A DNA stretch of 40,805 bases from assembly GCF_004335995.1 (NCBI RefSeq), contig NZ_PSZP01000008.1, positions 1 through 40,805 of the forward strand, in the 5' to 3' direction. Positions 8,108-19,280 of the stretch are shown here, one piece after another. A program made the position numbers and the translations under genes. The notes beneath the pieces were generated by a model. The model saw only the letters and a list, made by a program, of their open reading frames with translations, ran no database searches and had not been told where the DNA came from. The stretch's first letter is position 1. The number at the start of each line of letters is the position of its first letter. The stretch comes from Mycoplasma todarodis. Lineage in GTDB: Bacteria > Bacillota_I > Bacilli_A > Mycoplasmatales > Metamycoplasmataceae.

Positions 8108-10462
8108 TTAAGCTGAGAATAGTTCTCCGAAAAGATCTTCCCCTAACTTGTGTGCTTTTGTTTTTTCTTGTTCCCCTAATGAAGGAACCATAATTTTTTG
8201 TGGTTGTGGAAGTGAATTTGATTTCGCTAACACTGTATATCTTTCTTTAACATCTATAAATTGATCTCTCGTAATAGCGAATACATTTTTTGTTTCACCA
8301 AATACATGTTTAACTAATTCAACAAATCTTCTCTTGAATTTAACTTCATTAATTCTAGTACATATACTTGCATCCTTTGAAGATACAAGAATGAAATCTT
8401 TACCTGATGATATTAATCTTGCAGAATCAAGAAGTGATGCATATTCACTATATCTTGAGTTAGCCGCATAAGAAATAATTGAAGTTCATGATTTCTTAAT
8501 GTGTGCTTGAACTGCTTTATCAGATTGAACTAATAAGTTAATAATATCTGAAACTGTATTTGTTGGAGGTATTGGCTCTTGAATTTGTGTTGTAGCATCT
8601 GATGTAAATAATGATAATAAATCAGCTGGTTCACTCGCTTCATTTGCCATTGGAGTATCTATTGTTTTTGTAATATCTCTACTTGGGTTAATTTGAATTT
8701 CTTGAGTTGTAGTAATATCCTCTTCAATTTCTTCAGCATGACTATTTTGTTCTAGCGATGCAGAGATAACTTGTGTTGAAGATTCGATTTCTTCCATATC
8801 AATTATAGAATCTTCAGTCGGTACTTTTTCTTTTAACTCTTGTGTGCTAAATAAATCCATAAGTGAATCAGATGATTCTTCAGGAACACTTGGGATTTCA
8901 TTTGGAATTTCATCAGTTTTCTCGAATTGTATATTCTCACTTGGAGCTGAAGCCATCTCTACTTTTGGAGTTGGAGTTGGTTTAGGTTTGTTTACAACCG
9001 GTCTTTCATTAATAAATGGAACATATTTAGGTTGTGTTGGGTCGTTTGTGATTTCTTTCTTTAAGACTGCTTCTAATGTTGGTTCTTCTTCAACAATTGA
9101 TTCTTCCTCAACAATTGGTTCGGGTTCAATGATTGGTTCTTCTTCAACAATTGATTCTGATTTCATTTGAAGTTCTGAGAATAACTCTTTTTGTGGTTCT
9201 TCTTCAACGCTAATCTCAGCAGTGTCACCATTAATTATAGGCGCTTGTAATTCAGGCGTAGGTTCTGGCATAACTATCTCTTCTACCTTTTCTTCCATAA
9301 CTGGTTGACTAGTTTCGTGAACAGTAGTGAATGCTGGCTCCTTATTTTCTAATACAGGAGAAGAAGTTGGTTTAACGATTACATTCTCTGCTGTTTTAGT
9401 TAATTTCAGCATCGCTAATTCAAATACTTGTCTTGGGTATTCTGAACGAGATAATTGTGTAATTAGTTCAACAAGGATATCTAACATGTTGTAAGCAGAA
9501 TCGACAGTAATTGTTAATTCTTGTGTTTGTTCTTCTGTAAGTACTTCAAGTAATTTTGTTTGTCCTGTTTTATTGAAGATTATGAAGTCTTTAATAATAT
9601 CAATTAAAGAAGTTGATAATCTAACAAGGTCAACTCCACTATCCACAAATTTATTAATTAATGATAATAAACCATCAACGTTTTTACTTGCGGCGAAGTT
9701 AATGATGTTAACTTGTGATTCAAGAGAAACAATTCCGAATACTTGTGAAATTGCTTCAAATGAAATTCCACCATTTGTATATGATGATGCTTGATCAGCG
9801 ATTGAAAGTGCATCACGTAATCCACCATTAGCAAGTTTTGCAATTAATTTAATAGCGGAGTTGTCATATTTTAAACCTTCTTTATCTAAAACTTCTTTTA
9901 AGTGTTCAACCAATACAGAATCCTCAACACGCCTGAAATTAAATCTTTGTGTTCTAGAAAGAATGGTTACAGGAATTTTATGTGGTTCTGTTGTAGCTAA
10001 GATAAAAATAGCATGCTTAGGTGGTTCTTCAAGTGTTTTTAACAATGCATTGAAAGCTCCTTTTGAAAGCATGTGAACCTCATCAATAATATATATTTTA
10101 TATTTTGCATTTGAAGGTGCATATCTTACATTATCTCTAAGCTCTCTAATCTCTGCAACACCATTGTTTGAAGCGGCATCAATTTCAATAATATCCATTG
10201 AAGAACCCTTTTTAGCTTCTAAACATAATCCGCATTTTAAGCATGGTTTTAAATCTTCTGAAAGATTCTTACAATTTAAAACATTAGCGAATACTTTAGC
10301 CGCTGATGTCTTACCTGTACCTCTTGGTCCTGAAAATAAATATGCATGTGATACTTTTTCAGATTTAATGATGTTTTTTAACGTTGTTGTAATATGGTCT
10401 TGACCCTTAATTTCATCAAAATTAACTGGTCTATGTGTTCTGTATAGTGCTTTATAACTCAT
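8108..10462 (-). CDS. dnaX: DNA polymerase III gamma/tau subunit
   Basis: 784 aa, with a TGA-Trp near 8485. It is the ATPase of the clamp loader. Residues ~1-365 are the AAA+ core: LYRTHRPVNFDEIKGQ, Walker A GPRGTGKTSAAK, a Cys4 zinc site (CKNLSEDLKPCLKCGLC), Walker B IYIIDEVHML and sensor ILSRTQRF. Residues ~370-650 are a long acidic Glu/Pro/Ser-rich linker with repeated EEEPI/PIVEEE units, and the last ~130 residues form a folded C-terminal domain. No obvious slippery site for a shorter gamma form was seen. No Shine-Dalgarno; TATGAT ends 6 nt before the ATG. Confidence 0.93.
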
Positions 10463-10468
10463 ATAAAA

Positions 10469-10474
10469 ATCATA
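10469..10474 (-). promoter_or_regulatory. -10 box of dnaX (leaderless)
   Basis: TATGAT with 6 nt to the ATG at 10462 and no ribosome-binding motif between. Confidence 0.5.
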
Positions 10475-10506
10475 TCATGGAGAACAAAAAATCTCATGGG
10501 AAAAAT

Positions 10507-10541
10507 AAAAAAACTTAAGCATCTTTTAGATAAGTTATTTT
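10507..10541. other. Hairpin between divergent dnaX and membrane-protein genes
   Basis: AACTTA (10512-10517) pairs with TAAGTT (10531-10536), extended by A/T pairs outward and an inner ATCT/AGAT. It resembles a terminator in both directions, but no known gene ends here. Confidence 0.35.
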
Positions 10542-10586
10542 TTCCTTATATTTTGGGCTAAAAAGTTATTTTATGCCTAATTCATA

Positions 10587-10592
10587 TATAAT
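10587..10592 (+). promoter_or_regulatory. -10 box of the small membrane protein gene
   Basis: TATAAT 27 nt before the ATG at 10620. The mRNA would carry a leader containing AAAGGAGAGAG. Confidence 0.55.
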
Positions 10593-10619
10593 ATAGGCAC
10601 ACAAATAAAGGAGAGAGAA

Positions 10620-11069
10620 ATGGGAAAATTTTCACCAAGAAGAATAATTACAATGATTATTTTAATAATTGCTGCACTTGCAGGAATTATATTAGGAGCA
10701 GTTACTTTAACACATAAAGTAGCTAACGGTACTACTGGACAAAGCGAAATACTTGCCAAAGCGTTTGACCCAGAATTTTTAAAGGGATTACCACACAATA
10801 ACTACTGAGGTAGATGAAACATTGCTTATTACGGTGGTCTAGGAGCTATCGCAGCAGGAGCATTCGCTGCATTACTATTTATCATAGGATTAGTATTAAC
10901 TCTAATTAAAGGTAAATCATTTGGTTGAATTATGTTATTCATTGGTTTCGGACTAATGGTAATGGCACTTTCAATGGGATTCCTTGCACACGTTGCAGTT
11001 AAAGATCTTTCAAGTGTTGAATGATTAATAAATCCTAAAAACCTTCCACATGCACCAATCAAGAAGTAA
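10620..11069 (+). CDS. Small membrane protein of unknown function
   Basis: 149 aa with several TGA-Trp codons, ending in TAA. GGAGAGAG directly precedes the ATG. Three hydrophobic segments are visible: residues ~8-30 (IITMIILIIAALAGIILGAV), ~72-96 (GGLGAIAAGAFAALLFIIGLV) and ~102-125. A hydrophilic loop of ~40 residues lies between the first and second. The C-terminus ends in IKK. I recognise no family. It is the only plus-strand gene before thyA and is its own transcription unit with promoter and terminator. Confidence 0.75.
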
Positions 11070-11080
11070 TTAAATAAATA

Positions 11081-11105
11081 AAAAAACAAGTCACCTTGTT
11101 TTTTT
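11081..11105 (+). terminator. Terminator of the small membrane protein gene
   Basis: Stem AAAACAAG/CTTGTTTT with a 4-nt loop and a T run, 12 nt after the stop. Confidence 0.75.
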
Positions 11106-11220
11106 ATTTACCCTTTCTTCCATTGCTTATAGATTTAATTGGCTTTTTATCTTTCTTTTTGGAAGATACACCACAACATATGGAGGTATATAAATTATTA
11201 TGTTCCCTATAAATAACCGA

Positions 11221-11252
11221 ATAAAAAAACACCATTCAATAACGGTGTTTTT
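11221..11252 (-). terminator. Terminator of the pyrC-carAB-pyrDFE operon
   Basis: Stem AAAAACACC/GGTGTTTTT (11225-11233 with 11244-11252), loop of 10, seven T's on the minus strand after it. Confidence 0.8.
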
Positions 11253-11255
11253 GTT

Positions 11256-11855
11256 TTAAAGTTCTGAAATGAATTCTTGAACTTCTTTAATTTCACTCTC
11301 TTCTAAATAAGAAGAGTTTTTAGCTTCAATTAATAATTCTTCTAGAGTTACTAGTGACGCATGTTTTACATTCTTGAAATTTGTTTTTAGTTTACTTAAT
11401 TCATAAGAGAATATTGATACTACTCCAAGAACTTCATATCCTTGATCTTCTAATGATTTAATAGCAGAAAGTGAAGAACCACCAGTAGAGAATAAGTCTT
11501 CAATAACTACGATTTTATCGCCAGTTCTAACTAAACCTTCAATTTGATTTTGTTTTCCATGAGCTTTTGCACTTCCCCTTACATAACCCATTGGCATTTC
11601 CATTATTTCTGATAAGAATGCAGCATGAGGGATACCCGCTGTTGCTGTACCCATTAGTAAAGTTACTTCAGGGAAAGTTTTTTTGATTAACTTAGCGAAT
11701 TCTGCTTCAATTTCTTTTCTTGCTTCAGGATAAGACATGATAAGTCTGTTATCTGTATAAATTGGTGATTTAATACCACTTGCTCATGTAAATCTTTCCT
11801 TTGTGTTCAATTGAACAGCTTTAATATCTAATAAATGTTTTGCTATTTTATTCAT
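11256..11855 (-). CDS. pyrE: Orotate phosphoribosyltransferase
   Basis: 199 aa; joins orotate to PRPP to give orotidine-5'-phosphate. FTWASGIKSPIYTDNRL at the N-terminus is the orotate-binding region, and IVVIEDLFSTGGSSLSAI is the PRPP-binding motif with the DD/ED pair. GYVRGSAKAHGKQNQIEG is the flexible catalytic loop. GGAGGAAGAAA precedes the ATG, which overlaps the end of pyrF by 8 nt. It is the last gene of the pyrimidine operon. Confidence 0.95.
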
Positions 11856-12549
11856 TTTCTTCCTCCGCTTTCTTGATTTGTTTTTCAATTATTTCATATG
11901 TTTCGAATGGATTTTTAGATTGTGTAATTGTTCTACCCACCACGATGAAGTCTGAACCATTTTTTATAGCTTCATAAGGTGTTAAAATCCTTTTTTGATC
12001 TTGAGTTGCATCCGATTTCAATCTAATTCCTGGTGTTATTGAAAACATACCATGTTTCTTAACCATTGGCGATTCTTGAGCACTTGAAACTGCTCCTCAA
12101 ATTCCTGCTTCACTTGCTAATCCAAGTAATGTATCAACTTCTTCTTTAACTGGAACATTGATATTAATTGCTTCAATATCTTTTTGACCCATTGAAGTCA
12201 GTATTGTTACAGCTAATAATTTTGAATTCGTTCCTTCAACTGAACTTTGCATAGCTTTCATTGCTTCGAAACCATTCAATGCGTGGATTGTAATGAAATC
12301 CGGTTTATAAGTCACAATTGACTTTACAGCATTCATTGCAGTATTGGGGATATCATGAACTTTTAAATCGATGAATATATTGTGACCTTGTTCTTTAAGT
12401 TCTTTTATGAAATTGAAACCTTCTTTATAAAGTAATTGCATCCCTAGTTTTAGGAAAAGCTTTTTACCTTCTAGTTTTTTAATTAATGAATATAACTCTT
12501 CTTTTGAGTTGAAATCACAAGCAATTATAATCCTTGAATTATATTGCAT
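11848..12549 (-). CDS. pyrF: Orotidine-5'-phosphate decarboxylase
   Basis: 233 aa; the last step to UMP. IIIACDF at the start, LKLGMQL, the catalytic FIDLKVHDIPNTAMNAV (K-D-K-D array), TIHALNG, then after a TGA-Trp VKKHGMFSITPGIR and DFIVVGRTIT at the phosphate-binding end. The ATG at 12549 lies 1 nt after the pyrD stop; the nearest AAGGAG is ~14 nt upstream, longer than usual, so coupling to pyrD probably matters. Longer upstream starts would add unrelated residues. Confidence 0.94.
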
Positions 12550-12550
12550 A

Positions 12551-13516
12551 TTAATGTGAGTTTTCTCCTTGAGGTAATACTTGTGTTGGTTTAAATTGGT
12601 GTGATCTACCAATGATTTCATTAATGTCTTTTACTCCAAGTTCTTTTAAGATTTCTTCTACTTCTTTATTTATTTTTGTAAAGAATTCAACATCATTATG
12701 AGCCCCCGTTACAACTTGACATACTGAAGCTCCAGCAGATAACATGTCGATTACATCTTGACCTTTCATAATTCCACCAACTCCAACAATAGGAATATTT
12801 ACAACTTTGAAAATTTGGTGTACTGCTCTTGCAGCAACTGGGAAAATACCAGGACCTGAGTAACCACCGTATCCACGTGCCACAACTGGTTTACCAGTCT
12901 TAGGATCAACCATGAATCCTAGTAATGTGTTGATTGCAATAATAGCATCCGCTCCACCTTTTTCAGCCGCAATGGCAATTTCAGCGATGTTTGTAACGTT
13001 TGGTGTTAATTTTACATAAATAGGTTTTTTAGAAACTGCTTTACATCTTCTAACTACTTCTTCTACAACTTCTACATCTGTACCAAATGTAATTCCACCT
13101 TTGTCAACATTTGGACATGATAAGTTAATTTCAACAGCAACAACATCTTGTTCTGAAAGAATTCTTACGTTTTCTGCAAATTCATCAATTGTATCACCTG
13201 ATGCTGATGCGATTAATGGTTGTTCGATAATTTCATTATATTCTGCAATTCTTTTAACTACACCTTCAATTGGAGGGTTTTGTAGCCCGATTGAGTTCAT
13301 AATTTGTGAACCTTTTGAGTACATAAGGTTTGATCTTTTCTCTGGTGTTATTTTTGATTTAATTGTTGACGTTTTCAACGTAACAGCTGGTAATCCTTGG
13401 AAATCCATTGCTTTCGCGAAAGCAGTTCATTGGTATTCTCCGTATTCAAATGAACCTGACCCATTGTATACTGGTTTGTCAAATTCTAATCCTGGCATTT
13501 TAATTTTCATATTCAT
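12551..13516 (-). CDS. pyrD: Dihydroorotate dehydrogenase, class 1B-like
   Basis: 321 aa; oxidises dihydroorotate to orotate using FMN. NGSGSFEYGEYQW at the N-terminus, NSIGLQNP, the catalytic-Cys motif NLSCPNVDKGGITFGTD, VKLTPNV, INTLLGFMVDPKTGKP, GGYSGPGIFPVA and VGVGGI are all present. The CPNVxxGGIxFGT pattern and the INTLLG segment match Bacillus-type class 1B enzymes, which normally work with an iron-sulfur/FAD partner, PyrK; no pyrK is in the window. AAAAGGAG lies 6 nt before the chosen ATG. Confidence 0.94.
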
Positions 13517-13529
13517 AATATTCTCCTTT

Positions 13530-16500
13530 TTAATATGCTTCGTTTACAAGGAATCTCATAAACTCAGTCATTCTTGCTATTGCTCTTCCCAATCTAATTG
13601 AGGTAATTACTGGCACACCTGATTTAAGTGCTACCATTCTTATATTTCTTGCATCGTTTATTGACTTATTACCTGATGTTGGTATGTTAACGATGTAAGA
13701 TATTTTTTCATTTTTAATTAAGTCAATAATGTTATTGCTTCCATCTAATTTTTTAACTTCATTAACTTCAATACCGTTTTCTCTTAAGTATTTTGCAGTT
13801 CCTGGTGTTGCGTAAATTTTAATTTTTACTCTTCTTAAGTTTTTAGCTATTTTTAATGCTTGTTCTTTCGCATCATCCGCTACACTCAATATTACTTTTG
13901 AGTGTTTTAGAGGATCGAAGTTAGCACCTAGTAATGATTTGTATAAGGCTTTATCTAAGTTGTAATCAATACCGATTGATTCACCTGTTGATTTCATCTC
14001 TGGACCTAATATTGTATCTGTTACTTTGTATAACTTGTGGAATGAGAATACTGGTGATTTAACATAGTATTTCTCATTGTCCATTTTGTATTCTCCAACT
14101 TGATCTGTGATTTCAGTTATCTTTTTACCATCTAATACTTGAACAGCCATTTCCACAACATTCTTTCTTGTTGATTTTGAGATAAATGGAATTGTTCTTG
14201 AAGAACGTAAGTTAACTTCTAGGACATATAATGTATCTTCATATACGATGTATTGAATATTCATTAATCCCTTAACTTTTAATGCTTTCGCAAGTTTTCT
14301 CGTTGTTTCTACGATTTCAGCTTTCAATTCATCTTTCAGAGAAACTGTTGGGTATACAGTTGTTGAATCACCAGAGTGAATACCTGATTTTTCAATGTGT
14401 TCCATAATTCCTGGTATAAATATTTCTTCACCATCAGAAACACAATCAACTTCAATTTCTTTACCAGCTAAATATTTATCTATTAAGACCATGTTATCAA
14501 CATAATCAAGTGCATTAAGTTTTAGATAATCTTTTAATTCTTTTTCGTTGTAAACAACTTGCATTCCTTTTCCACCAATAACATATGATGGTCTTATAAG
14601 AACTGGATAACCAATTTCTAATGCTAATTTAGGAAGGTCTTCAAGCACTTTTGTTGCTTTTGAATTTGGTTGTGTAATTCCTTCTTTTTTAAGTAACGCT
14701 TCGAATTTTTTTCTATCTTCTGAGATATCCATTGATTCTATTTGTGTTCCTAGGATTTCCACACCTGCTTCTCTAAGTTTTTCAGCAACGTTGATTGCTG
14801 TTTGTCCACCAAATTGAAGAACTACTCCATCTGGTTTTTCCATATCAATAATTTCTTTAACTTCTTCAAAGTTTATTGGTTCAAAATATAATTTATCAGC
14901 GATTGAGAAGTCTGTTGAAACTGTCTCGGGGTTATTATTAATAACAATTGTTTCATAACCTAGTTTTTTAAATGATCATATTGAGTGAACTGTTGAATAA
15001 TCGAATTCAACTCCTTGACCAATTCTTATTGGACCCGAACCGATGATGATTACTTTTTTCTTCTTAGTAATTCTTGATTCGTTATCAAATCCATTATATG
15101 TTGAGTATAAGTAATTTGTTTTTGATTCAAATTCTCCACCACATGTATCAATCATTTTATATACTGGCTTAATGTTTTCTTGTTCTCTTAGCTTATAAAC
15201 TTCTAATTCGCTTTTATCTCATAATTTGGCCACACCATAATCCGAGAATCCAAATTTCTTAGAGTATTCCAAGGTTTTTATATCACCTTTATTTTCTTTA
15301 AGTTCAAATTCAATTTTTATTATGTGTTCGAATTTTCTTAAGAAGAATTTATTTATTTTTGTAGCTTCATAAATTTCTTCTACCGTTGCTCCGACTCTAA
15401 ATGCATTGAATATTTGTCAAATTCTATATGCAGTAGGATTTTTCATTTCTTCTATTAAAGATTCTTTTGTGAAGTCTTCTTTATCGTCTCATGTGAATTG
15501 GAATTCAGCGTCCAATGATCTAATTGATTTTAAGAATGACTCCTCAAATGATTGACCAATTGCCATTGTTTCACCAGTTGCTTGCATATATGTTGATATG
15601 TCAGATTTGTTTGATCTGAATTTATCAAATGGGAACCTTGCTAATTTAGTTACAACGTAATCAATTGAAGGTTCAAATGATGCATATGTTGTTTTTGTTA
15701 TTGGGTTTAGGATTTCATCCAGTCTCATTCCTACAGCAATCATTGCTGAAATTCTAGCGATTGGATATCCAGTTGCTTTAGAAGCTAATGCTGAAGATCT
15801 TGAAACCCTTGGATTAATTTCAATAATGTAGAATTGATCCGAATGCTCATCAAGAGCTATTTGAACATTACATCCACCTTGAATTTTGAAACGTTTAATT
15901 ATTCTTAAAGATACATCTCTTAACATTTGGTATTGTTTGTTTGTAAGTGTTAGCGATGGGGCTACAACCATTGAATCACCAGTATGGATTCCAACCGGGT
16001 CAATATTTTCCATATTACATACAACAATTGCTGTATCGTTTGCATCTCTCATTACCTCGTATTCAACTTCTTTAAATCCTGCTATTGATTTTTCAACCAT
16101 ACATTCATTAATTGGAGATAGTCTTATACCTCTTGATAATATTGTTTTTAATTCTTCAATGTTTGTTGCAATTCCTCCACCAGAACCACCCATTGTGTAT
16201 GATGGTCTAATGATAACTGGGTAACCAATTTTCTCAGCGAATTCCAATCCTTCTTCTAAATTATTTGTAATGATAGATGGAGCCATAGGTATGTCCATTT
16301 CTTCCATTACTTCCTTGAATGTGTTCCTATCTTCTGCCCCAATAATTGATTCGATTGGTGGGCCTAGAATTTCAATATTGTATCTATCAAGAATTCCAGC
16401 TTCGTGTAGTTCAACACAAAGATTCAATGCAGTTTGTCCTCCAAGGTTAGGAATGATAGCATCCGGTTTTTCGATTGAAGCTATTCATTTAACAAAATCA

Positions 16501-16712
16501 ACTGTTAGTGGTTCCATGTAAACTTTATCAGCGATTTCCTTATCAGTCATGATTGTTGCTGGGTTTGGATTTACAAGTATAACTTCATATCCTAATTCTT
16601 TAAGCGCTAAACAAGCTTGTGTTCCTGAATAATCAAATTCCGCTGCAGAACCAATAACAATTGGACCTGAACCTAAAACTAATATTCTTTTTATATCTTT
16701 TCTTGCTGGCAT
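13530..16712 (-). CDS. carB: Carbamoyl-phosphate synthase large subunit
   Basis: 1060 aa, near the usual ~1070, with many TGA-Trp codons (for example 16484 and 15488). It makes carbamoyl phosphate from bicarbonate, ammonia from CarA, and two ATP. Both homologous ATP-grasp halves are present: [19 protein letters not shown] and the second-half counterpart [35 protein letters not shown] and [17 protein letters not shown] bind ATP, and a C-terminal allosteric domain (residues ~930-1060) contains [21 protein letters not shown] precedes the ATG, which shares a base with the carA stop. Confidence 0.96.
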
Positions 16713-17785
16713 TATTTACCTCCCTTTACAAACTCGATAAATAAATCGAAGAATTCACGTGCTTCTGTTGGACCTGGCGCTGCTTCTGGATGGAATTGTG
16801 TAGAAATTACTCCATACTTTTCTGATTTAAGCCCTTCTATTGATTCATCATTTAAAGAAGTTAAGAATACTTCAACTCCCTCTGGTAAAGTACCTTTTGT
16901 AACTGCATAATTATGGTTTTGTGAAGTGATGTACACTTTTCCAGTTTCAATATTTTTTACTGGGTGATTTGATGCATGGTGTCCGAATTTTAATCTTTCG
17001 GTTTTAGCTCCTAATGCTAATGATATTAATTGGTGTCCCAAACAAATACCTGCGATTTTTACTTTGTTATCCATTAAAGTTTTTACTTCTTTAACGATCG
17101 GTGTTAATTCAGCTGGATCTCCTGGACCATTTGATAAGAATACAAAATCAGGTTTTAATTCCATTGCTTTTTTAGCTGGTGTATCATGTGGAACTCTTGT
17201 TAATTTATAACCTCTACCAACAAGTTCTCTCATAATGTTATTTTTTGCTCCAAAGTCATAAAATACAATATGTTTTTTACCTTCAGGATTAAGTACTTCA
17301 ATTTCTTTTGGTGATACTGATTGAACATGTTCTTCGAAAGTCATCTTTTCAATTTTCTTAAGAACTTCTTCTTTTGGTTCATTAATATCTACGATTGCTC
17401 CAAGCATCGATCCTTTTTCTCTGATTTGTTTAATTAAGAATCTAGTATCGACATTTGTTACACCTTGAACTTTATGTTTATTTAAGAAGTCTTCAATTGA
17501 AGTTGTTGCATGGTTGTTAGAAAAGTTTTTTTCAAAACTATTAACTACGAAAGCTGATAAATGAATTTTGTCTGATTCAGAATCCATTTCATTAATTCCG
17601 TATATCCCTTGTATTGGGAATGACATTACTAGTATTTCTTTTTTGTATGAAGGGTCAGTTAGTGCTTCTTGGTACCCAACTATTGATGTATTGAATATGA
17701 ATGGCGCATATACATCTTTTCTGTATCCGAATGATTTACAAGGTATTTCTACCCCATTTGCTAAGACTATTTTGATATCGTGCAT
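16712..17785 (-). CDS. carA: Carbamoyl-phosphate synthase small (glutaminase) subunit
   Basis: 357 aa; splits glutamine and passes ammonia to CarB. The N-terminal half has [17 protein letters not shown]; the C-terminal class I glutamine amidotransferase domain has FLSNGPGDP, the nucleophile elbow [22 protein letters not shown] and the His/Glu motif [19 protein letters not shown] precedes the ATG, which overlaps the pyrC stop by one base. Its glutamine can come from GlnA, encoded just upstream. Confidence 0.96.
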   Translation of the reverse strand: MHDIKIVLANGVEIPCKSFGYRKDVYAPFIFNTSIVGYQEALTDPSYKKEILVMSFPIQGIYGINEMDSESDKIHLSAFVVNSFEKNFSNNHATTSIEDFLNKHKVQGVTNVDTRFLIKQIREKGSMLGAIVDINEPKEEVLKKIEKMTFEEHVQSVSPKEIEVLNPEGKKHIVFYDFGAKNNIMRELVGRGYKLTRVPHDTPAKKAMELKPDFVFLSNGPGDPAELTPIVKEVKTLMDNKVKIAGICLGHQLISLALGAKTERLKFGHHASNHPVKNIETGKVYITSQNHNYAVTKGTLPEGVEVFLTSLNDESIEGLKSEKYGVISTQFHPEAAPGPTEAREFFDLFIEFVKGGK

Positions 17786-19017
17786 TATTTCTCTCCTTCT
17801 AATACGATGTGTTCTCCGTTTAAAATAACCGAGTCCACTTTACCTATTAGTTCCATATTTATAAATGGTGTATTTTTTGATTTTGACTTAATATTTTCTT
17901 CTTTAAATGTTCATTTTTTATCAACATCAAGAATTGTTAGGTTGGCTACTTTCCCTGCTTCAAGTTTTGTATTTATCCCCATTAACTTACCTGGGTTGAT
18001 TGACATTGCTTTAATTATTGTTTCCAATGTTATTTCATATTTTCTTGCTAATGTATTTACCACTGCAAAAGATGTTTCTAATCCAATGATTCCATTGACA
18101 GCTTTTTCAAAACCTCCAGATTTCTCTTCTTCCGAGTGTGGAGCATGATCTGTGGCAATAATTGTTATAACTTCATCCTTAAGAGCTTTTATTAATATTT
18201 GTCTTGTTTCTGGATTTGATAGTGGTGGGTTCATTTTGAATTTACCATCATTAATAATCATTTCATTATCAAGAGCCATATGGTGTGGCGTTAATTCCGC
18301 AGTTATATTCATTCCTTGGCTTTGTGCTTCTTTAATTAATTTGATAGAGTCTTTTGATGATATGTGTTGAATATGAATGTTTGCATTTGTTTCTTTGTTT
18401 AATTCAATATCTCTTTTAACCATGTTTGATTCATACTCTTCATTAAATGCGGGTATGTTTTCTTGTTCGGATAAAGAACAGTGATACATCTTCCCTTTAA
18501 TACTTGCATCTTCTTCATGGAGTATTAATGTTGATTCCGTTGCTTTTGCTAATTGAATTGCTTTAAACATTTCTTTTTCATCTTGAACAGGATAACCATC
18601 ATCCGTAAATAATCTTGTGTGTTTTGACATTTCTTCAATATCCACAACTTTATCTTCTTTAGTTATTCTTCCAGCTTGAATTATGTTGACACGTTTCTCA
18701 TCTAACATTCCTTGTATTTCTTTTAATGTTTTTACATTATCAGGTTTTGGGTTTGTATTTGATTGAGCTACAGCGTGTGTAAACCCTCCATACAGCATTG
18801 CTTTTTCAATATGCTCTAAATCTTCTTTATATTCAAATCCTGGGACTCTAGTGTGTACATGAACATCTACAAATCCAGGTGATACTATCTTGCCCTCTAG
18901 ATTCACTTCTTCATTAATCTCTTCCAATCCCTCGAATACAATTCTTTTATTTATAATCGCGAAATCTTTTTTGATTAATTCATCTTTATAATAAATAACA
19001 CCATTTATATATTTCAT
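17785..19017 (-). CDS. pyrC: Dihydroorotase
   Basis: 410 aa; closes the ring of carbamoyl aspartate to dihydroorotate. It belongs to the amidohydrolase type I family: metal-binding DVHVHTRVPGFEYKED, FTDDGYPV, HIQHISSKDS, ELTPHHMALD and the final ATDHAPHSEEEK. One TGA-Trp lies near 17910. TTTAAGGAG is 4-5 nt before the ATG. It is the first gene of the pyrC-carA-carB-pyrD-pyrF-pyrE run and is preceded by a structured leader with a terminator, so its expression is probably set by attenuation. Confidence 0.95.
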
Positions 19018-19036
19018 TTAAACTCCTTAAATTTGC

Positions 19037-19065
19037 AAAAAAATATAAGGGACGATAGCCCTTAT
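19037..19065 (-). terminator. Terminator in the pyrC leader (candidate attenuator)
   Basis: Stem ATAAGGG/CCCTTAT (19045-19051 with 19059-19065) with a 7-nt loop, followed on the minus strand by seven T's. It lies about 20 nt before the pyrC start, downstream of the likely promoter and separate from the glnA terminator, so it would end transcripts before the operon unless read through. Confidence 0.65.
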
Positions 19066-19086
19066 AAATTAAATATAAACAGAAAT

Positions 19087-19126
19087 CAAAAATAGTACAT
19101 GGTTCTTAGCCATTGATCTATTTTTG
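19087..19126 (-). promoter_or_regulatory. Leader hairpin upstream of the pyrC terminator
   Basis: A perfect 9-bp stem CAAAAATAG/CTATTTTTG (19118-19126 with 19087-19095) encloses 22 nt that form an inner ATGG/CCAT hairpin. It sits ~20 nt ahead of the terminator. No PyrR-binding loop consensus was seen, and the sensed signal is unknown. Confidence 0.5.
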
Positions 19127-19195
19127 GTTTTGTTTCTTTGTAGTTTTTGCATTAATATAATGTTACATAAAAATTAGATTTTGTTTTGATAATAA

Positions 19196-19201
19196 ATTAT
19201 A
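19196..19201 (-). promoter_or_regulatory. Likely -10 box of the pyrC operon
   Basis: TATAAT on the minus strand, between the glnA terminator and the leader hairpin. A weaker TATATT lies about 40 nt nearer the gene. Confidence 0.4.
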
Positions 19202-19252
19202 ACATTGGACAATTAACCCATAAAAAGCTTTATTAACCATATTTTTTTGAAT

Positions 19253-19277
19253 AAAAAAACTCTTTTTTAAGAGTTTT
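19253..19277 (-). terminator. Terminator of pyrB-glnA
   Basis: Stem AAAACTCTT/AAGAGTTTT with a 4-T loop and T run, a few bases after the glnA stop. Confidence 0.8.
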
Positions 19278-19280
19278 AAA

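Noticed and set aside
12549-12621. Longer pyrF starting 24 codons upstream
   Set aside because: The extra residues overlap pyrD in another frame and have no counterpart in the family, which starts near IIIACDF.
13101-13601. 166-codon plus-strand frame over pyrD
   Set aside because: Antisense to pyrD, rich in Ser/Ile as expected of a complement shadow, no start signal.
19017-19140. PyrR-binding attenuator or T-box riboswitch
   Set aside because: Neither the PyrR loop consensus nor the T-box AGGGTGG sequence is present, so only an unclassified leader is claimed.
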